Source: Brucella anthropi_A
GTDB taxonomy: Bacteria > Pseudomonadota > Alphaproteobacteria > Rhizobiales > Rhizobiaceae
Reading direction: 5' to 3'
DNA length: 64,000 bases
NCBI RefSeq assembly: GCF_046630315.1
Contig: NZ_LQBD01000039.1
Location: 1-64,000, forward strand
Below the pieces are notes generated by a model that did not search any database, was not told the DNA's origin, and worked only from the letters and a program-made list of their open reading frames with translations. A program made the position numbers and the translations under genes. Shown here piece after piece: positions 36,558 to 44,415 of this stretch (positions are counted from its first letter, which is position 1; every line of letters begins with the position of its first letter).

Positions 36558-37477
36558 TGCGTGTCGTTTTCATGGGGACGCCGGAATTTTCCGTGCCGAT
36601 CCTCACCGCCATCATCGGCCACGGTTATGAGGTTGTCGCGGTCTATACGCAGCCGCCGCGCCCGGCCGGACGCAGAGGCCTGGAGCTGACAAAGTCGCCG
36701 GTGCATGAAAAGGCGGAGCAGTTCGGCATTCCGGTATTCACGCCGAAGAGCCTCAGAAACGCAGAAGAGCAGGACGTTTTTGCAAGCTTCGAGGCCGATG
36801 TCGCGATTGTCGTGGCCTATGGCCTGCTGCTGCCGCAGGCCATTCTCGATGCGCCGCGCCTTGGCTGCTATAATGGCCATGCTTCGCTTTTGCCGCGCTG
36901 GCGCGGTGCGGCTCCCATCCAGCGCGCCATCATGGCAGGCGATGCGGAAACCGGCATGATGATCATGAAGATGGATGCGGGGCTTGATACCGGGCCTGTC
37001 GCCATGGCCGAAAAGGTTGCCATCACGCCCGACATGACGGCAGGCGAGTTGCATGATCGCCTGAGCATGATCGGCGCGGACCTGATGATCCGCGCGCTGG
37101 GCGCGCTGGAGCGTGAAAGCCTTGCCTTGCAGCCGCAGGCGGAAGACGGCGTCACCTATGCCGCCAAGATCGACAAGGCGGAGGCGCGCATCGACTGGTC
37201 GAAACCGGCAAGGGATGTGCACAACACCATTCGCGGCCTGTCGCCTTTTCCGGGCGCGTGGTGCGAGATGGAAATCAATGGCGCTGTCGAGCGCGTGAAG
37301 TTGCAGCGTTCCACGCTGGGCGAAGGTTCGGGCGCGCCGGGCACGGTGCTGGACGATCGCCTGACGATTGCCTGCGGGGAAGGGGCGGTGCGGCTCGTCA
37401 CGCTGCAACGTTCCGGCGGCAAGCCATTGCCTGCGCAGGAGTTTCTGCGCGGCGCACAGGTTACGAAGGTTCTCTAA
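36557..37477 (+). CDS. fmt: Methionyl-tRNA formyltransferase
   Basis: A 306-residue enzyme that formylates initiator Met-tRNA with 10-formyltetrahydrofolate. The family signature NGHASLLPRWRGAAPIQRAI carries the catalytic Asn-His, and the Asp block follows in MKMDAGLDTGP. The C-terminal OB-like domain (PFPGAWCEM) is present. Its ATG shares a base with the def stop codon, and truA starts 3 bp after its stop, so the three are translated from one transcript. Confidence 0.97.
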   Translation: MRVVFMGTPEFSVPILTAIIGHGYEVVAVYTQPPRPAGRRGLELTKSPVHEKAEQFGIPVFTPKSLRNAEEQDVFASFEADVAIVVAYGLLLPQAILDAPRLGCYNGHASLLPRWRGAAPIQRAIMAGDAETGMMIMKMDAGLDTGPVAMAEKVAITPDMTAGELHDRLSMIGADLMIRALGALERESLALQPQAEDGVTYAAKIDKAEARIDWSKPARDVHNTIRGLSPFPGAWCEMEINGAVERVKLQRSTLGEGSGAPGTVLDDRLTIACGEGAVRLVTLQRSGGKPLPAQEFLRGAQVTKVL

Positions 37478-37480
37478 GCG

Positions 37481-38236
37481 GTGCCGCGCTACAAGCTCAC
37501 GGTCGAATATGACGGCACGCCCTATGTCGGCTGGCAGCGGCAGGAAAACGGCCATGCGGTGCAGAATGCCATCGAACTGGCGTTCAAGAAGTTCTGCGGC
37601 GAGGATCTGACATTGAGCGCCGCCGGTCGCACCGATGCGGGTGTTCACGCGACCGCGCAGGTTGTCCATGTCGATCTTGCCAAGGATTGGGGCGCGGGCA
37701 AGGTGCGCGATGCGGTGAATGCCCATCTGGTGATGGCGGATGAGCGCATCAGCATTCTGAATGTCGAGAAGACGACCGACACATTCGACGCGCGTTTTTC
37801 CGCGCGTGCCCGGCATTATCTCTACCGTATCCATAATCGCCGTGCGCCTCTGGCCATCGATTATCAGCGCGCATGGTGGGTGCAGAAGCCGCTCGATGCC
37901 GGGGCAATGCATGAAGCGGCAAAGCGGCTGTTGGGGGAGCATGACTTCACCACTTTCCGCGCCACGCAATGCCAGGCCAAGAGCCCGGTCAAGACGCTCG
38001 ACCGGCTTGATGTCACCCGCAATGGCGACATGATTGAAATGCGCGTTTCAGCGCGGTCCTTCCTGCATAATCAGGTGCGTTCCTTTGCGGGCAGCCTGAT
38101 GGAAGTGGGCATCGGGCGCTGGACGGCGGATGATCTGCAGGCCGCGCTCGAAGCGCGTGACCGCAAGGCTTGCGGCCAGGTTGCCCCGCCTTACGGGCTT
38201 TATCTGGTCGGTGTCGACTACGCCTTTCCCTTTTAG
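37481..38236 (+). CDS. truA: tRNA pseudouridine(38-40) synthase TruA
   Basis: A 251-residue pseudouridine synthase acting on positions 38-40 of the tRNA anticodon arm. The catalytic motif is AAGRTDAGVHA with Asp52, and FLHNQVRSFAGSLMEVG is the second family block. It starts at GTG three bases after the fmt stop; no better ATG lies near. It is the last gene of the def-fmt-truA unit and is convergent with the membrane-protein gene that follows. Confidence 0.96.
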   Translation: MPRYKLTVEYDGTPYVGWQRQENGHAVQNAIELAFKKFCGEDLTLSAAGRTDAGVHATAQVVHVDLAKDWGAGKVRDAVNAHLVMADERISILNVEKTTDTFDARFSARARHYLYRIHNRRAPLAIDYQRAWWVQKPLDAGAMHEAAKRLLGEHDFTTFRATQCQAKSPVKTLDRLDVTRNGDMIEMRVSARSFLHNQVRSFAGSLMEVGIGRWTADDLQAALEARDRKACGQVAPPYGLYLVGVDYAFPF

Positions 38237-38266
38237 GAAGGGTGGTCTCTCAAGAGGCCAAACTTT

Positions 38267-38872
38267 CTAATAAGCGTGCGGATCGAAACCGATCCCCAGC
38301 ACTTGCTGCAGCAGGACGGTGAGGAACAGCGAGCCGAAGAAAACGCAGGCGAAGAATGGCGCCACATAGGCGTGCGGGCGCTGCAGCGCAACGAATGTCA
38401 ACCGATAGCCCAGCACGACGGATATGCCGAACATGACGATGGCGAACAATGTCGCGACATCGAGCTGTCCGGGAAAGAACAATCGCAGCAAGGTGATCGG
38501 TGCGAATATCCACGAGATCAGGGCGCTGCCCCAGTTGGTGGCGATCACGAAGGCTGCATAGCGCTTGGCGATGCCGATCCGTCTGGCGAGAAGGCCGATG
38601 ATGACGAGGGGGATGACCCACGCCGCTATGTCCACAAGGGCTGCGCGGGTGACGATGGCAAAGCGCAGGCCCGCTTCCTCGCGGCCCGCCGTCAGGTCCG
38701 CCGCATAGGACACCCAGTTCGCGAATAGCGGCGGCAGTGCAATTGCTATTGCATAAAAGGACGACCAGAAGCCCTCGGCGGAAATGTCGAGATAGGTCAG
38801 TCCTTCCTTGCGCCCGAGCATCATTTTCCAGACGCCCCAGAAATATCTGAAAATATCGTCCAGGCTTGGCAT
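38267..38872 (-). CDS. Integral membrane protein, unknown function
   Basis: A 201-residue protein with about five or six membrane segments: SSFYAIAIALPPLFANWVSY, LVDIAAWVIPLVIIGLLARR, FVIATNWGSALISWIFAPI, VATLLFAIVMFGI-like segment, YRLTFVALQRPH and ACVFFGSLFLTVLLQQVLGI. The N-terminal MPSLDDIFRYFWGVWKMMLGR is amphipathic. The pattern resembles Yip1-like or 'transporter-like' proteins found next to dapE in Hyphomicrobiales, but no function is known to me. It starts 54 bp after dapE on the same strand and is probably co-transcribed with it. Confidence 0.8.
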   Translation of the reverse strand: MPSLDDIFRYFWGVWKMMLGRKEGLTYLDISAEGFWSSFYAIAIALPPLFANWVSYAADLTAGREEAGLRFAIVTRAALVDIAAWVIPLVIIGLLARRIGIAKRYAAFVIATNWGSALISWIFAPITLLRLFFPGQLDVATLFAIVMFGISVVLGYRLTFVALQRPHAYVAPFFACVFFGSLFLTVLLQQVLGIGFDPHAY

Positions 38873-38926
38873 GAGGTTCCCAATGTTTCGCGGCATCCCG
38901 GCGGAAAGTCATGCGACTTTTGGGGA

Positions 38927-40135
38927 TTATGCGTTACCCAAAGAAATCGGCCCAAAGAAATCGGCGATGAAACGTTCATAAATCTGTGTCAGCCCTTCGA
39001 GATCGGCAAGGGCCACGCGCTCGTCAACCATATGCATGGTCTGCCCGACAAGGCCGAACTCGACCACGGGGCAGTAATCCTTGATGAAACGGGCATCGGA
39101 GGTGCCGCCTGAAGTCGACAGTTCCGGGCGCTTGCCGGTAACGGCCTCAACGGAAGCGGTCAGCGTGCCGATCAGCTTTTCGTCATGGGTCAGGAACACA
39201 TGGCTCGGGCCTTCGCGCCAGGTCAGTTCGTAGTCGATCGGCGTTTCGCGTCCCGGACGCAGGCGATTGTCGCGGGCGGCCTTTTCCAGCCGGGCCATGA
39301 TTTCGGCCTGCAAGGTCTCTGCCGTCCATGTGTCGTTGAAGCGGATGTTGAACGAGGCGGTTGCCTTGTTGGCAATGACATTGGTGGCCTTGTTGCCGAC
39401 ATCGATGGTGGTGACTTCCAGATTGCTGGCCTGGAAATTCGCGGTGCCTTCGTCGAAAGCCGGATAAAGCAGGCTGTCGACCAGCGTGGTGATGCCGCGC
39501 ACCGGGTTTTCGGCCAGATGCGGATAGGCCGCGTGACCCTGCACGCCGTGGACGGTGATCGTGCCAGAAAGCGAACCGCGCCGTCCGATCTTGATCATGT
39601 CGCCGAGCGTGTTGGGGTTGGTCGGCTCGCCGACGATGGATGCGTCCCAGCTTTCGCCGCGCTTCTTTGCCCAGTCGAGCAGCTTGACGGTGCCATTGAC
39701 GGCCGGGCCTTCCTCGTCGCCGGTGATGAGGAAGGAAACGCTGCCCTTGATGTCGCCATGCTTTTCGATGTGGCGGGCGACCGCGGCCACGAAACAGGCG
39801 ATGCCGCCTTTCATGTCCACCGCGCCGCGGCCGTACATCACGCCGTCTTCGATGGCGGCGGAGAAGGGCGGGTGTTTCCAGTCGCCTTCATTGCCGGGCG
39901 GCACCACATCGGTATGGCCTGCGAACATGAGATGCGGGCCGTTGCCGGACTTGCGTGCGTAGAGGTTCTCGATGTCGGGCGTGTCTTCATCGCTGAAAAG
40001 GGGGCGCTCGACCGAGAAGCCCATCGGCTTCAGCATGGCTTCCAGCGCGGTCAGAGCCCCACCTTCGGCGGGGGTGACGGATGGACAGCGGATGAGGGCG
40101 GCAAGATTATCGGCGGGATTGACGGCTAAACGCAT
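38927..40135 (-). CDS. dapE: Succinyl-diaminopimelate desuccinylase
   Basis: A 402-residue M20 metallopeptidase that releases succinate from N-succinyl-LL-diaminopimelate, a late step of DAP/lysine synthesis. Metal ligands are visible in FAGHTDVVPPG (His74, catalytic Asp76), GRGAVDMKGG and TGDEEGP. The C-terminal metal His lies near QTMHMVDE. The last codons are unusual: a 14-bp tandem duplication (38937-38964) shifts the frame after ADFFG and adds PISLGNA; with one copy the protein would end ADFFG at 395 residues. dapD and dapB are also in this window. Confidence 0.95.
   Translation of the reverse strand: MRLAVNPADNLAALIRCPSVTPAEGGALTALEAMLKPMGFSVERPLFSDEDTPDIENLYARKSGNGPHLMFAGHTDVVPPGNEGDWKHPPFSAAIEDGVMYGRGAVDMKGGIACFVAAVARHIEKHGDIKGSVSFLITGDEEGPAVNGTVKLLDWAKKRGESWDASIVGEPTNPNTLGDMIKIGRRGSLSGTITVHGVQGHAAYPHLAENPVRGITTLVDSLLYPAFDEGTANFQASNLEVTTIDVGNKATNVIANKATASFNIRFNDTWTAETLQAEIMARLEKAARDNRLRPGRETPIDYELTWREGPSHVFLTHDEKLIGTLTASVEAVTGKRPELSTSGGTSDARFIKDYCPVVEFGLVGQTMHMVDERVALADLEGLTQIYERFIADFFGPISLGNA
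38937..38964. repeat. 14-bp tandem duplication inside the 3' end of dapE
   Basis: CCCAAAGAAATCGG occurs twice, at 38937-38950 and 38951-38964. Since 14 is not a multiple of three, the second copy moves the reading frame of dapE at its last codons and postpones the stop by seven residues. Confidence 0.9.
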
Positions 40136-40181
40136 GAGATCGGAACTTCTGAAAGGAATCGTCTGATGGTGAGATTATAGC

Positions 40182-40380
40182 GCATCCCGAAAAGTGCGAA
40201 GCGGTTTTCGGAACAAGATGCGCGCGGCAAGGACCCGCATCTCGAAAAGTGCGAAGCGGTTTTCGGAGCAAGATGCGCGCGGCAGGGGCCCGCATCCCGA
40301 AAAGTGCGAAGCGGTTTTCGGAATAAGATGCGCGCGGCAAAGACCTGCATCCCGAAAAGTGCGAAGCGGTTTTCGGGATG
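40182..40380. repeat. 55-bp tandem array upstream of dapE
   Basis: Four starts of GCATCCCGAAAAGTGCGAAG lie exactly 55 bp apart at 40182, 40237, 40292 and 40347; the second reads GCATCTCG. Between them is CGGTTTTCGG.A.AAGATGCG followed by CGCGGCA. The last unit is incomplete. The core CCGAAAA...TTTTCGG is an inverted repeat like a common dispersed element of Hyphomicrobiales. It lies in the 407-bp region between divergent dapE and the transglutaminase-like gene, so it may contain or separate their promoters. All open frames across it are artefacts of the repeat. Confidence 0.93.
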
Positions 40381-40542
40381 GGCTGCGGTTTCGCCTTTCA
40401 CTTGTTTTTCTCACCCGGTTTCAATTTGGGAACGAAATTTCCTTGACCGGAGGCCCTCTGTCGTCGTTATTTAAAGAAAAGTTGATAACGAGACCCGCAA
40501 AGGGCCGGTCAACGGGGACTCTTTTAAAATGGGAAACTGCGC

Positions 40543-41127
40543 ATGCGTTTTGTCACCTCTGCGATAGCAGGCATGATGACGCTCTTCGGGGCAACAGCGA
40601 TACCGGCCAAGGCCGCGCAATGGAGTGAAGCCGGCGGGCTGACAAGCATTCCTTACGGACACAAGGATTACTGTGATCGCAACAAGCGCGATTGCGGCGC
40701 GCATCGGGTGTTGCCGCCGATGAAGCTGACCCCGCAACGCATGAAGCTGTTGCAATCGGTGAGCAGTTCCGTCAACCGCCGCATCAGGCCTGTTTCGGAT
40801 CAGGATAATTACGGCAAGCGCGACTACTGGACTATCCCCGTCAACGGCAGGGGCGATTGCGAAGATTATGTCCTGATGAAGCGGGTGCAATTGATGACGC
40901 GCGGCATCAGCCCGTCGCAACTTCTCATTACCATGGTTCAGGGCAGCGAGCCGCATGTCATATTGACCGTGCGGACTGATCATGGCGATTACATCCTCGA
41001 CAATCTGCGCGACGAGGTGCTGCCGGTCGAGAAGACCTCCTATCGCTATATCAAGATGCAGTCGCCTGCCAATTCCGGGCAGTGGGTTTCCATCGCCGGG
41101 CGTTCGGTCGCTGTCGCGAACAACTGA
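40543..41127 (+). CDS. Transglutaminase-like cysteine peptidase (BTLCP family), exported
   Basis: A 194-residue protein with a signal peptide (MRFVTSAIAGMMTLFGATA, cleavage near AKA-A at about 24). The transglutaminase-like triad is GDCEDY with Cys106, SEPHVILTV with His138, and YILDN with Asp153. This bacterial transglutaminase-like cysteine proteinase family is common in alphaproteobacteria. Some relatives (LapG) cleave surface adhesins, but this protein has no LapD/LapA neighbours here, so that role is not supported. A strong terminator follows. The ATG is preceded by GGGAAACTGC. Confidence 0.88.
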   Translation: MRFVTSAIAGMMTLFGATAIPAKAAQWSEAGGLTSIPYGHKDYCDRNKRDCGAHRVLPPMKLTPQRMKLLQSVSSSVNRRIRPVSDQDNYGKRDYWTIPVNGRGDCEDYVLMKRVQLMTRGISPSQLLITMVQGSEPHVILTVRTDHGDYILDNLRDEVLPVEKTSYRYIKMQSPANSGQWVSIAGRSVAVANN

Positions 41128-41164
41128 GCCTCCGCATTCGATCCAGCGCCGGTGCCAGCCGTCA

Positions 41165-41190
41165 AGCCGCATTTCGATGCGGCTTTTTCG
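41165..41190 (+). terminator. Terminator after the transglutaminase-like gene
   Basis: A perfect 8-bp stem AGCCGCAT/ATGCGGCT (41165-41172, 41177-41184) with a stable TTCG tetraloop is followed by TTTTCG. It lies 38 bp past the stop. Confidence 0.9.
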
Positions 41191-41546
41191 TTGTTTTGGG
41201 GCTGGTCGGCACTCTTCCAACGACGCGCGCACCCGTTTGCACGATACCGGTTTTGTGAAAAACACGGCTATTGTTCACTTTCAATGGACAGTATACTCAA
41301 ACAGACTGTTCGCTTTCTTTGAACAAAAAGACCATTATAACAGTCGTGTGAATAGTAGTATATCAGGCAACTAATTGTTTTTGTTTTATTATTTTTGAAT
41401 TCTTTGGCGGTTTTCGAAAAATAGGCTGCACGAATGTGTGATTGAGGAAACAATTTCGTGACTGGAACTTTTGCCCATTGTCACCCATTTGAGGCGCATC
41501 GGAACGACGAACAAACCGCCGCTCCACTTTCCAAGGAGATAGGAAA
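41191..41546. other. Promoter-side intergenic region of the small exported genes
   Basis: 356 bp, distinctly A+T-rich between 41260 and 41420, unlike the surrounding genes. It should hold the promoter of the small exported protein at 41547, whose ribosome site is AAGGAGATAGG. No gene or clear palindromic operator was found. Confidence 0.5.
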
Positions 41547-41783
41547 ATGAAGAAGATTGTTCTTGCTGCCGCTGCCCTTGCTCTGAGTGCCGGTGCCGCT
41601 TTTGCAGAAAACCCGTATGTCGGTGAACCTGCCGATCTTTATGCAAATGACCGCGCGCCGGTTGCAACGCAGGGCCAGAAGCTTGACTACACGGCCCCTG
41701 CTTCGATCAACAAGGCAACTGTTTATCAGGATGGCTCGGCTCATCGCTTCGGCGATGCTTCGCCTTCGTCCTACCAGAACTAA
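41547..41783 (+). CDS. Small exported protein, tandem paralogue 1
   Basis: A 78-residue protein: signal peptide MKKIVLAAAALALSAGAAFA, cleaved before ENPYVGEP, then a mature part of about 58 residues. It is a paralogue of the gene at 42030. They share ENPYVGEP at the mature N-terminus, DYTAPA.I in the middle and YQDGSAHRFGD.SPSSYQN at the C-terminus. The mature part has no cysteine, no membrane segment, and is rich in Asp, Tyr, Ser and Ala. I do not recognise a function; it may belong to a small family restricted to Hyphomicrobiales (DUF680-like?). A strong AAGGAG site suggests high expression. Confidence 0.85.
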   Translation: MKKIVLAAAALALSAGAAFAENPYVGEPADLYANDRAPVATQGQKLDYTAPASINKATVYQDGSAHRFGDASPSSYQN

Positions 41784-42029
41784 AGGTCCGTTAGGACTTT
41801 TGGCCCCTCCGGTCCCGCGGGGCAGTCCCGTGGGCCGGGCACAAATGCAGTATCCATATTGCATGTATTCCCGAAGGTGCCGGTGCAGTCCTCCCAGATG
41901 TGCCGGACACCGCAGGGCGGGCCGCCAAGGCCCGGTTAATCGAATGTTCCCCGTCATCCCGAGACATGGTCTCAAGGGTCAGCCTGGAAAATGCTGTTGT
42001 CGGGGCGCTATAAAGAAAAGGATTAGAAA

Positions 42030-42290
42030 ATGAAGAAATTTACTCTCGCCGCCCTCGCTGTCGCTCTGAGCGCCGGTGCCGCCTATGCCGAAAATCCCTA
42101 TGTTGGTGAGCCGCCTGCACTGGCTGCCCAGGACAAGGCTTTCATGCTTCCCGGCGATGCCACGGGTGCTTCCATGCACAGCAACATCGATTACACGGCT
42201 CCGGCTGCCATCCACCGCTCCGCGCCGGCCTATCAGGATGGCTCGGCTCATCGCTTCGGTGATAACTCCCCGTCGAGCTATCAGAACTAA
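42030..42290 (+). CDS. Small exported protein, tandem paralogue 2
   Basis: An 86-residue paralogue of the protein at 41547: signal peptide MKKFTLAALAVALSAGAAYA, then ENPYVGEP, a longer middle with DKAFMLPGDATGASMHS, then DYTAPAAI and the shared C-terminus YQDGSAHRFGDNSPSSYQN. The two genes are 246 bp apart; that spacer is G+C-rich and contains hairpins such as ATGCA..TGCAT near 41845-41866. The duplication keeps both ends and varies the middle. The function is unknown; the mature protein should be periplasmic or secreted. Confidence 0.85.
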   Translation: MKKFTLAALAVALSAGAAYAENPYVGEPPALAAQDKAFMLPGDATGASMHSNIDYTAPAAIHRSAPAYQDGSAHRFGDNSPSSYQN

Positions 42291-42379
42291 TTCACTTGTC
42301 CTGCCTTATGCCGTGTGTTCCTCCCCTCACGCATGGACAGGCAGGATAGGCGAAAGGTTTTTAAGGAATCTCCCCGGAG

Positions 42380-42430
42380 GATGGCGTCAATGCCTCCCCG
42401 GACTGCCCGGATCAGAGGCATTGCGCCATC
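42380..42430. repeat. Long inverted repeat after the small exported genes
   Basis: GATGGCGTCAATGCCTC (42380-42396) pairs with GAGGCATTGCGCCATC (42415-42430), perfect except for one bulged T. It is 90 bp after the stop of the second paralogue and just before a terminator. This could be an mRNA 3' structure or part of a small RNA. Confidence 0.8.
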
Positions 42431-42452
42431 CAAAGGGGCGAACATGAAATGC

Positions 42453-42487
42453 AAAAGGCGAAGCTTGCGGGCTTCGCCTTTTTCTTT
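42453..42487. terminator. Bidirectional terminator between the small exported genes and dapD
   Basis: A 12-bp perfect stem AAAAGGCGAAGC/GCTTCGCCTTTT (42453-42464 and 42471-42482) with loop TTGCGG is followed by TCTTTTC. The A and T flanks let it work in both directions, and it sits 20 bp past the dapD stop on the minus strand. Confidence 0.92.
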
Positions 42488-42506
42488 TCGGGTGATGTGC
42501 TGGCGG

Positions 42507-43361
42507 TCAGTCGCGCAGCAATTCGTTGATCGAGGTCTTGGAACGGGTTTTTTCGTCCACGCGCTTGACGATGACGGCGCAATAAAGGCTGGGGCCCCAG
42601 TTTTCACCGGGAACATTCTTGCCCGGCATGGTGCCTGCAACCACGACCGAATAGGGCGGCACTTCGCCATAGAAGACTTCGCCGGTCGCGCGGTCCACGA
42701 TCTTGGTGGACTTGCCGATGAAGACGCCCATGCCGAGCACGGAGCCTTCGCGCACGATGCAGCCTTCGACCACTTCCGAACGCGCGCCGATGAAGCAGTT
42801 GTCCTCGATGATGGTCGGTCCCGCCTGCATCGGTTCCAGAACGCCGCCGATGCCGACGCCGCCGGAAAGATGCACGTTCTTGCCGATCTGCGCGCAGGAG
42901 CCGACGGTCGCCCAGGTGTCGACCATGGTGCCTTCATCGACATAGGCGCCGAGATTGACGAAGGATGGCATCAGGATCGCGTTGGGCGCGATATAGGCCG
43001 AGTGGCGCACGACGCAGTTCGGCACGGCGCGGAAGCCCGCCTTTTCGAACTCGTTCGCCGTCCAGCCGTCGAACTTGGAGGGGACCTTGTCCCACCACGA
43101 TGACTGGCCGGGGCCGCCCTTGATGACTTCCATCGGGTTGAGGCGGAAGGAGAGCAGAACCGCTTTCTTCAGCCATTGGTTGACATGCCAGTTGCCGTCC
43201 GCCTGTTTTTCTGCGACACGGGCTTCACCGCGGTCGAGCAGAATGAGCGACTGTTCGACGGCTTCGCGCACTTCGCCGCGCGTGGCCGTGTTGATCCCGT
43301 CGCGCTCGTCGAAAGCCTTGTCGATTGTCTTCTCAAGGGAGGCGTGGTCTGGCTTGGTCAT
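42507..43361 (-). CDS. dapD: 2,3,4,5-tetrahydropyridine-2,6-dicarboxylate N-succinyltransferase
   Basis: A 284-residue enzyme that succinylates tetrahydrodipicolinate, committing the DAP pathway to the succinyl branch that DapE completes. The middle is a left-handed beta-helix of hexapeptide repeats (VRHSAYIAPNAILMPSFVNLG, split by GAYVDEGTMVDTWATVG), with SGGVGIGGVLEP as the family signature. The length is typical. It is divergent from the LOG-family gene and ends at a strong terminator. Confidence 0.97.
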   Translation of the reverse strand: MTKPDHASLEKTIDKAFDERDGINTATRGEVREAVEQSLILLDRGEARVAEKQADGNWHVNQWLKKAVLLSFRLNPMEVIKGGPGQSSWWDKVPSKFDGWTANEFEKAGFRAVPNCVVRHSAYIAPNAILMPSFVNLGAYVDEGTMVDTWATVGSCAQIGKNVHLSGGVGIGGVLEPMQAGPTIIEDNCFIGARSEVVEGCIVREGSVLGMGVFIGKSTKIVDRATGEVFYGEVPPYSVVVAGTMPGKNVPGENWGPSLYCAVIVKRVDEKTRSKTSINELLRD

Positions 43362-43575
43362 GAATAGCGGTCTCCGTGAAAGGGCAGCGGATGGCGGGCG
43401 CAGCGTGCGTGCGGCTCCGTCTGTCGGGAAATTGATTAAGCGAAGGCGTCATATGGGTCAATGTGGTTCATGATCCAATTGCCCGCTGTTGGACAATGGC
43501 CGTCACGTTTGAGACAGATTAAGCATTTAGCTGCAAAATAAACTTGATGATGGAATGTAAGGAGCAGGTGAAAGC

Positions 43576-44415
43576 ATGAACCCGATGGAGAAGTCCGGCT
43601 GGACGCCATTCCCCAATTCAGAGGATGCGGTCAAGCAGGCGCGCACCGTACCGCAGACACCCCAGACCGAGGCTTCTGCCTATCGCCTTGCTTTCACGGA
43701 TGATGATTTCATGACCCGGCGCGACCTGCGCCCGGTCCGCTTGCAGCTTGAGCTTCTGAAACCGGAAATGATTCTGGCCGATCGCGGCATCAAATCCACC
43801 GTCGTCCTGTTCGGCGGCGCGCGCATTCCGGCACCCGGCGGCGAGGCCTGGGCGGCCAAGAACGAGGTCCAGAAGAAAAACCTCGAAGCCAATTCCCGGT
43901 ATTACGAGGAAGCGCGCAAATTCGCGCGGCTCTGTTCGGAATATTCCGCCACCACCTATTACCGCGAATTCATCGTGGTGACGGGCGGCGGCCCCGGCGT
44001 GATGGAAGCGGGCAATCGCGGTGCAGCCGATGTCGGTGCGCCGACCATCGGCCTCAATATCGTGCTGCCGCATGAACAGGCGCCCAATGCCTATGTCACG
44101 CCGGACCTCTGCTTCAATTTCCATTATTTCGCGATCCGCAAGATGCATTTCCTCATGCGGGCAAAGGCCGTCTGCGTGTTTCCCGGCGGGTTCGGCACGA
44201 TGGACGAATTGTTCGAGGCGATGACGCTGATCCAGACCAACCGCATGGAGCGGATGCCGCTCATCCTGTTCGGCAAGGAATTCTGGAACAAGGCGATCAA
44301 TATCGAGTTTCTGGCCGAGCAGGGCACGATTTCGCCGGCCGATATCGAGCTTCTCACCTTTGTCGAAACCGCCGACGAAGCCTGGGATCACATCAAGGAT
44401 TTCTACAAGCTCTGA
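43576..44415 (+). CDS. LOG family (TIGR00730-like) protein
   Basis: A 279-residue Rossmann-like protein of the LOG/lysine-decarboxylase-like family. GGGPGVMEAGNRGA and the signature PGGFGTMDELFEAMTLIQ are intact. Plant LOG and many bacterial relatives are cytokinin-type nucleoside 5'-monophosphate phosphoribohydrolases, while others hydrolyse nucleotide monophosphates such as AMP (PpnN). The long N-terminal extension of about 70 residues is characteristic of the larger bacterial subgroup. Its last 13 bases overlap the 3' end of the DUF817 gene on the other strand. Confidence 0.9.
   Translation: MNPMEKSGWTPFPNSEDAVKQARTVPQTPQTEASAYRLAFTDDDFMTRRDLRPVRLQLELLKPEMILADRGIKSTVVLFGGARIPAPGGEAWAAKNEVQKKNLEANSRYYEEARKFARLCSEYSATTYYREFIVVTGGGPGVMEAGNRGAADVGAPTIGLNIVLPHEQAPNAYVTPDLCFNFHYFAIRKMHFLMRAKAVCVFPGGFGTMDELFEAMTLIQTNRMERMPLILFGKEFWNKAINIEFLAEQGTISPADIELLTFVETADEAWDHIKDFYKL

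Noticed and set aside
36554..37969. 471-codon minus-strand frame across fmt and truA
   Set aside because: It spans two certain genes on the other strand and has shadow-type composition.
40182..40380. Possible CRISPR array at the 55-bp repeats
   Set aside because: The units are contiguous with near-identical sequence between the cores; there are no unique spacers and no cas genes.
40126..40628. Several overlapping frames with repeated ENRFALFGM or KPLRTFRDA peptides
   Set aside because: All three minus-strand frames and one plus frame stay open because of the 55-bp tandem array; the repeated peptides only reflect the DNA repeat.
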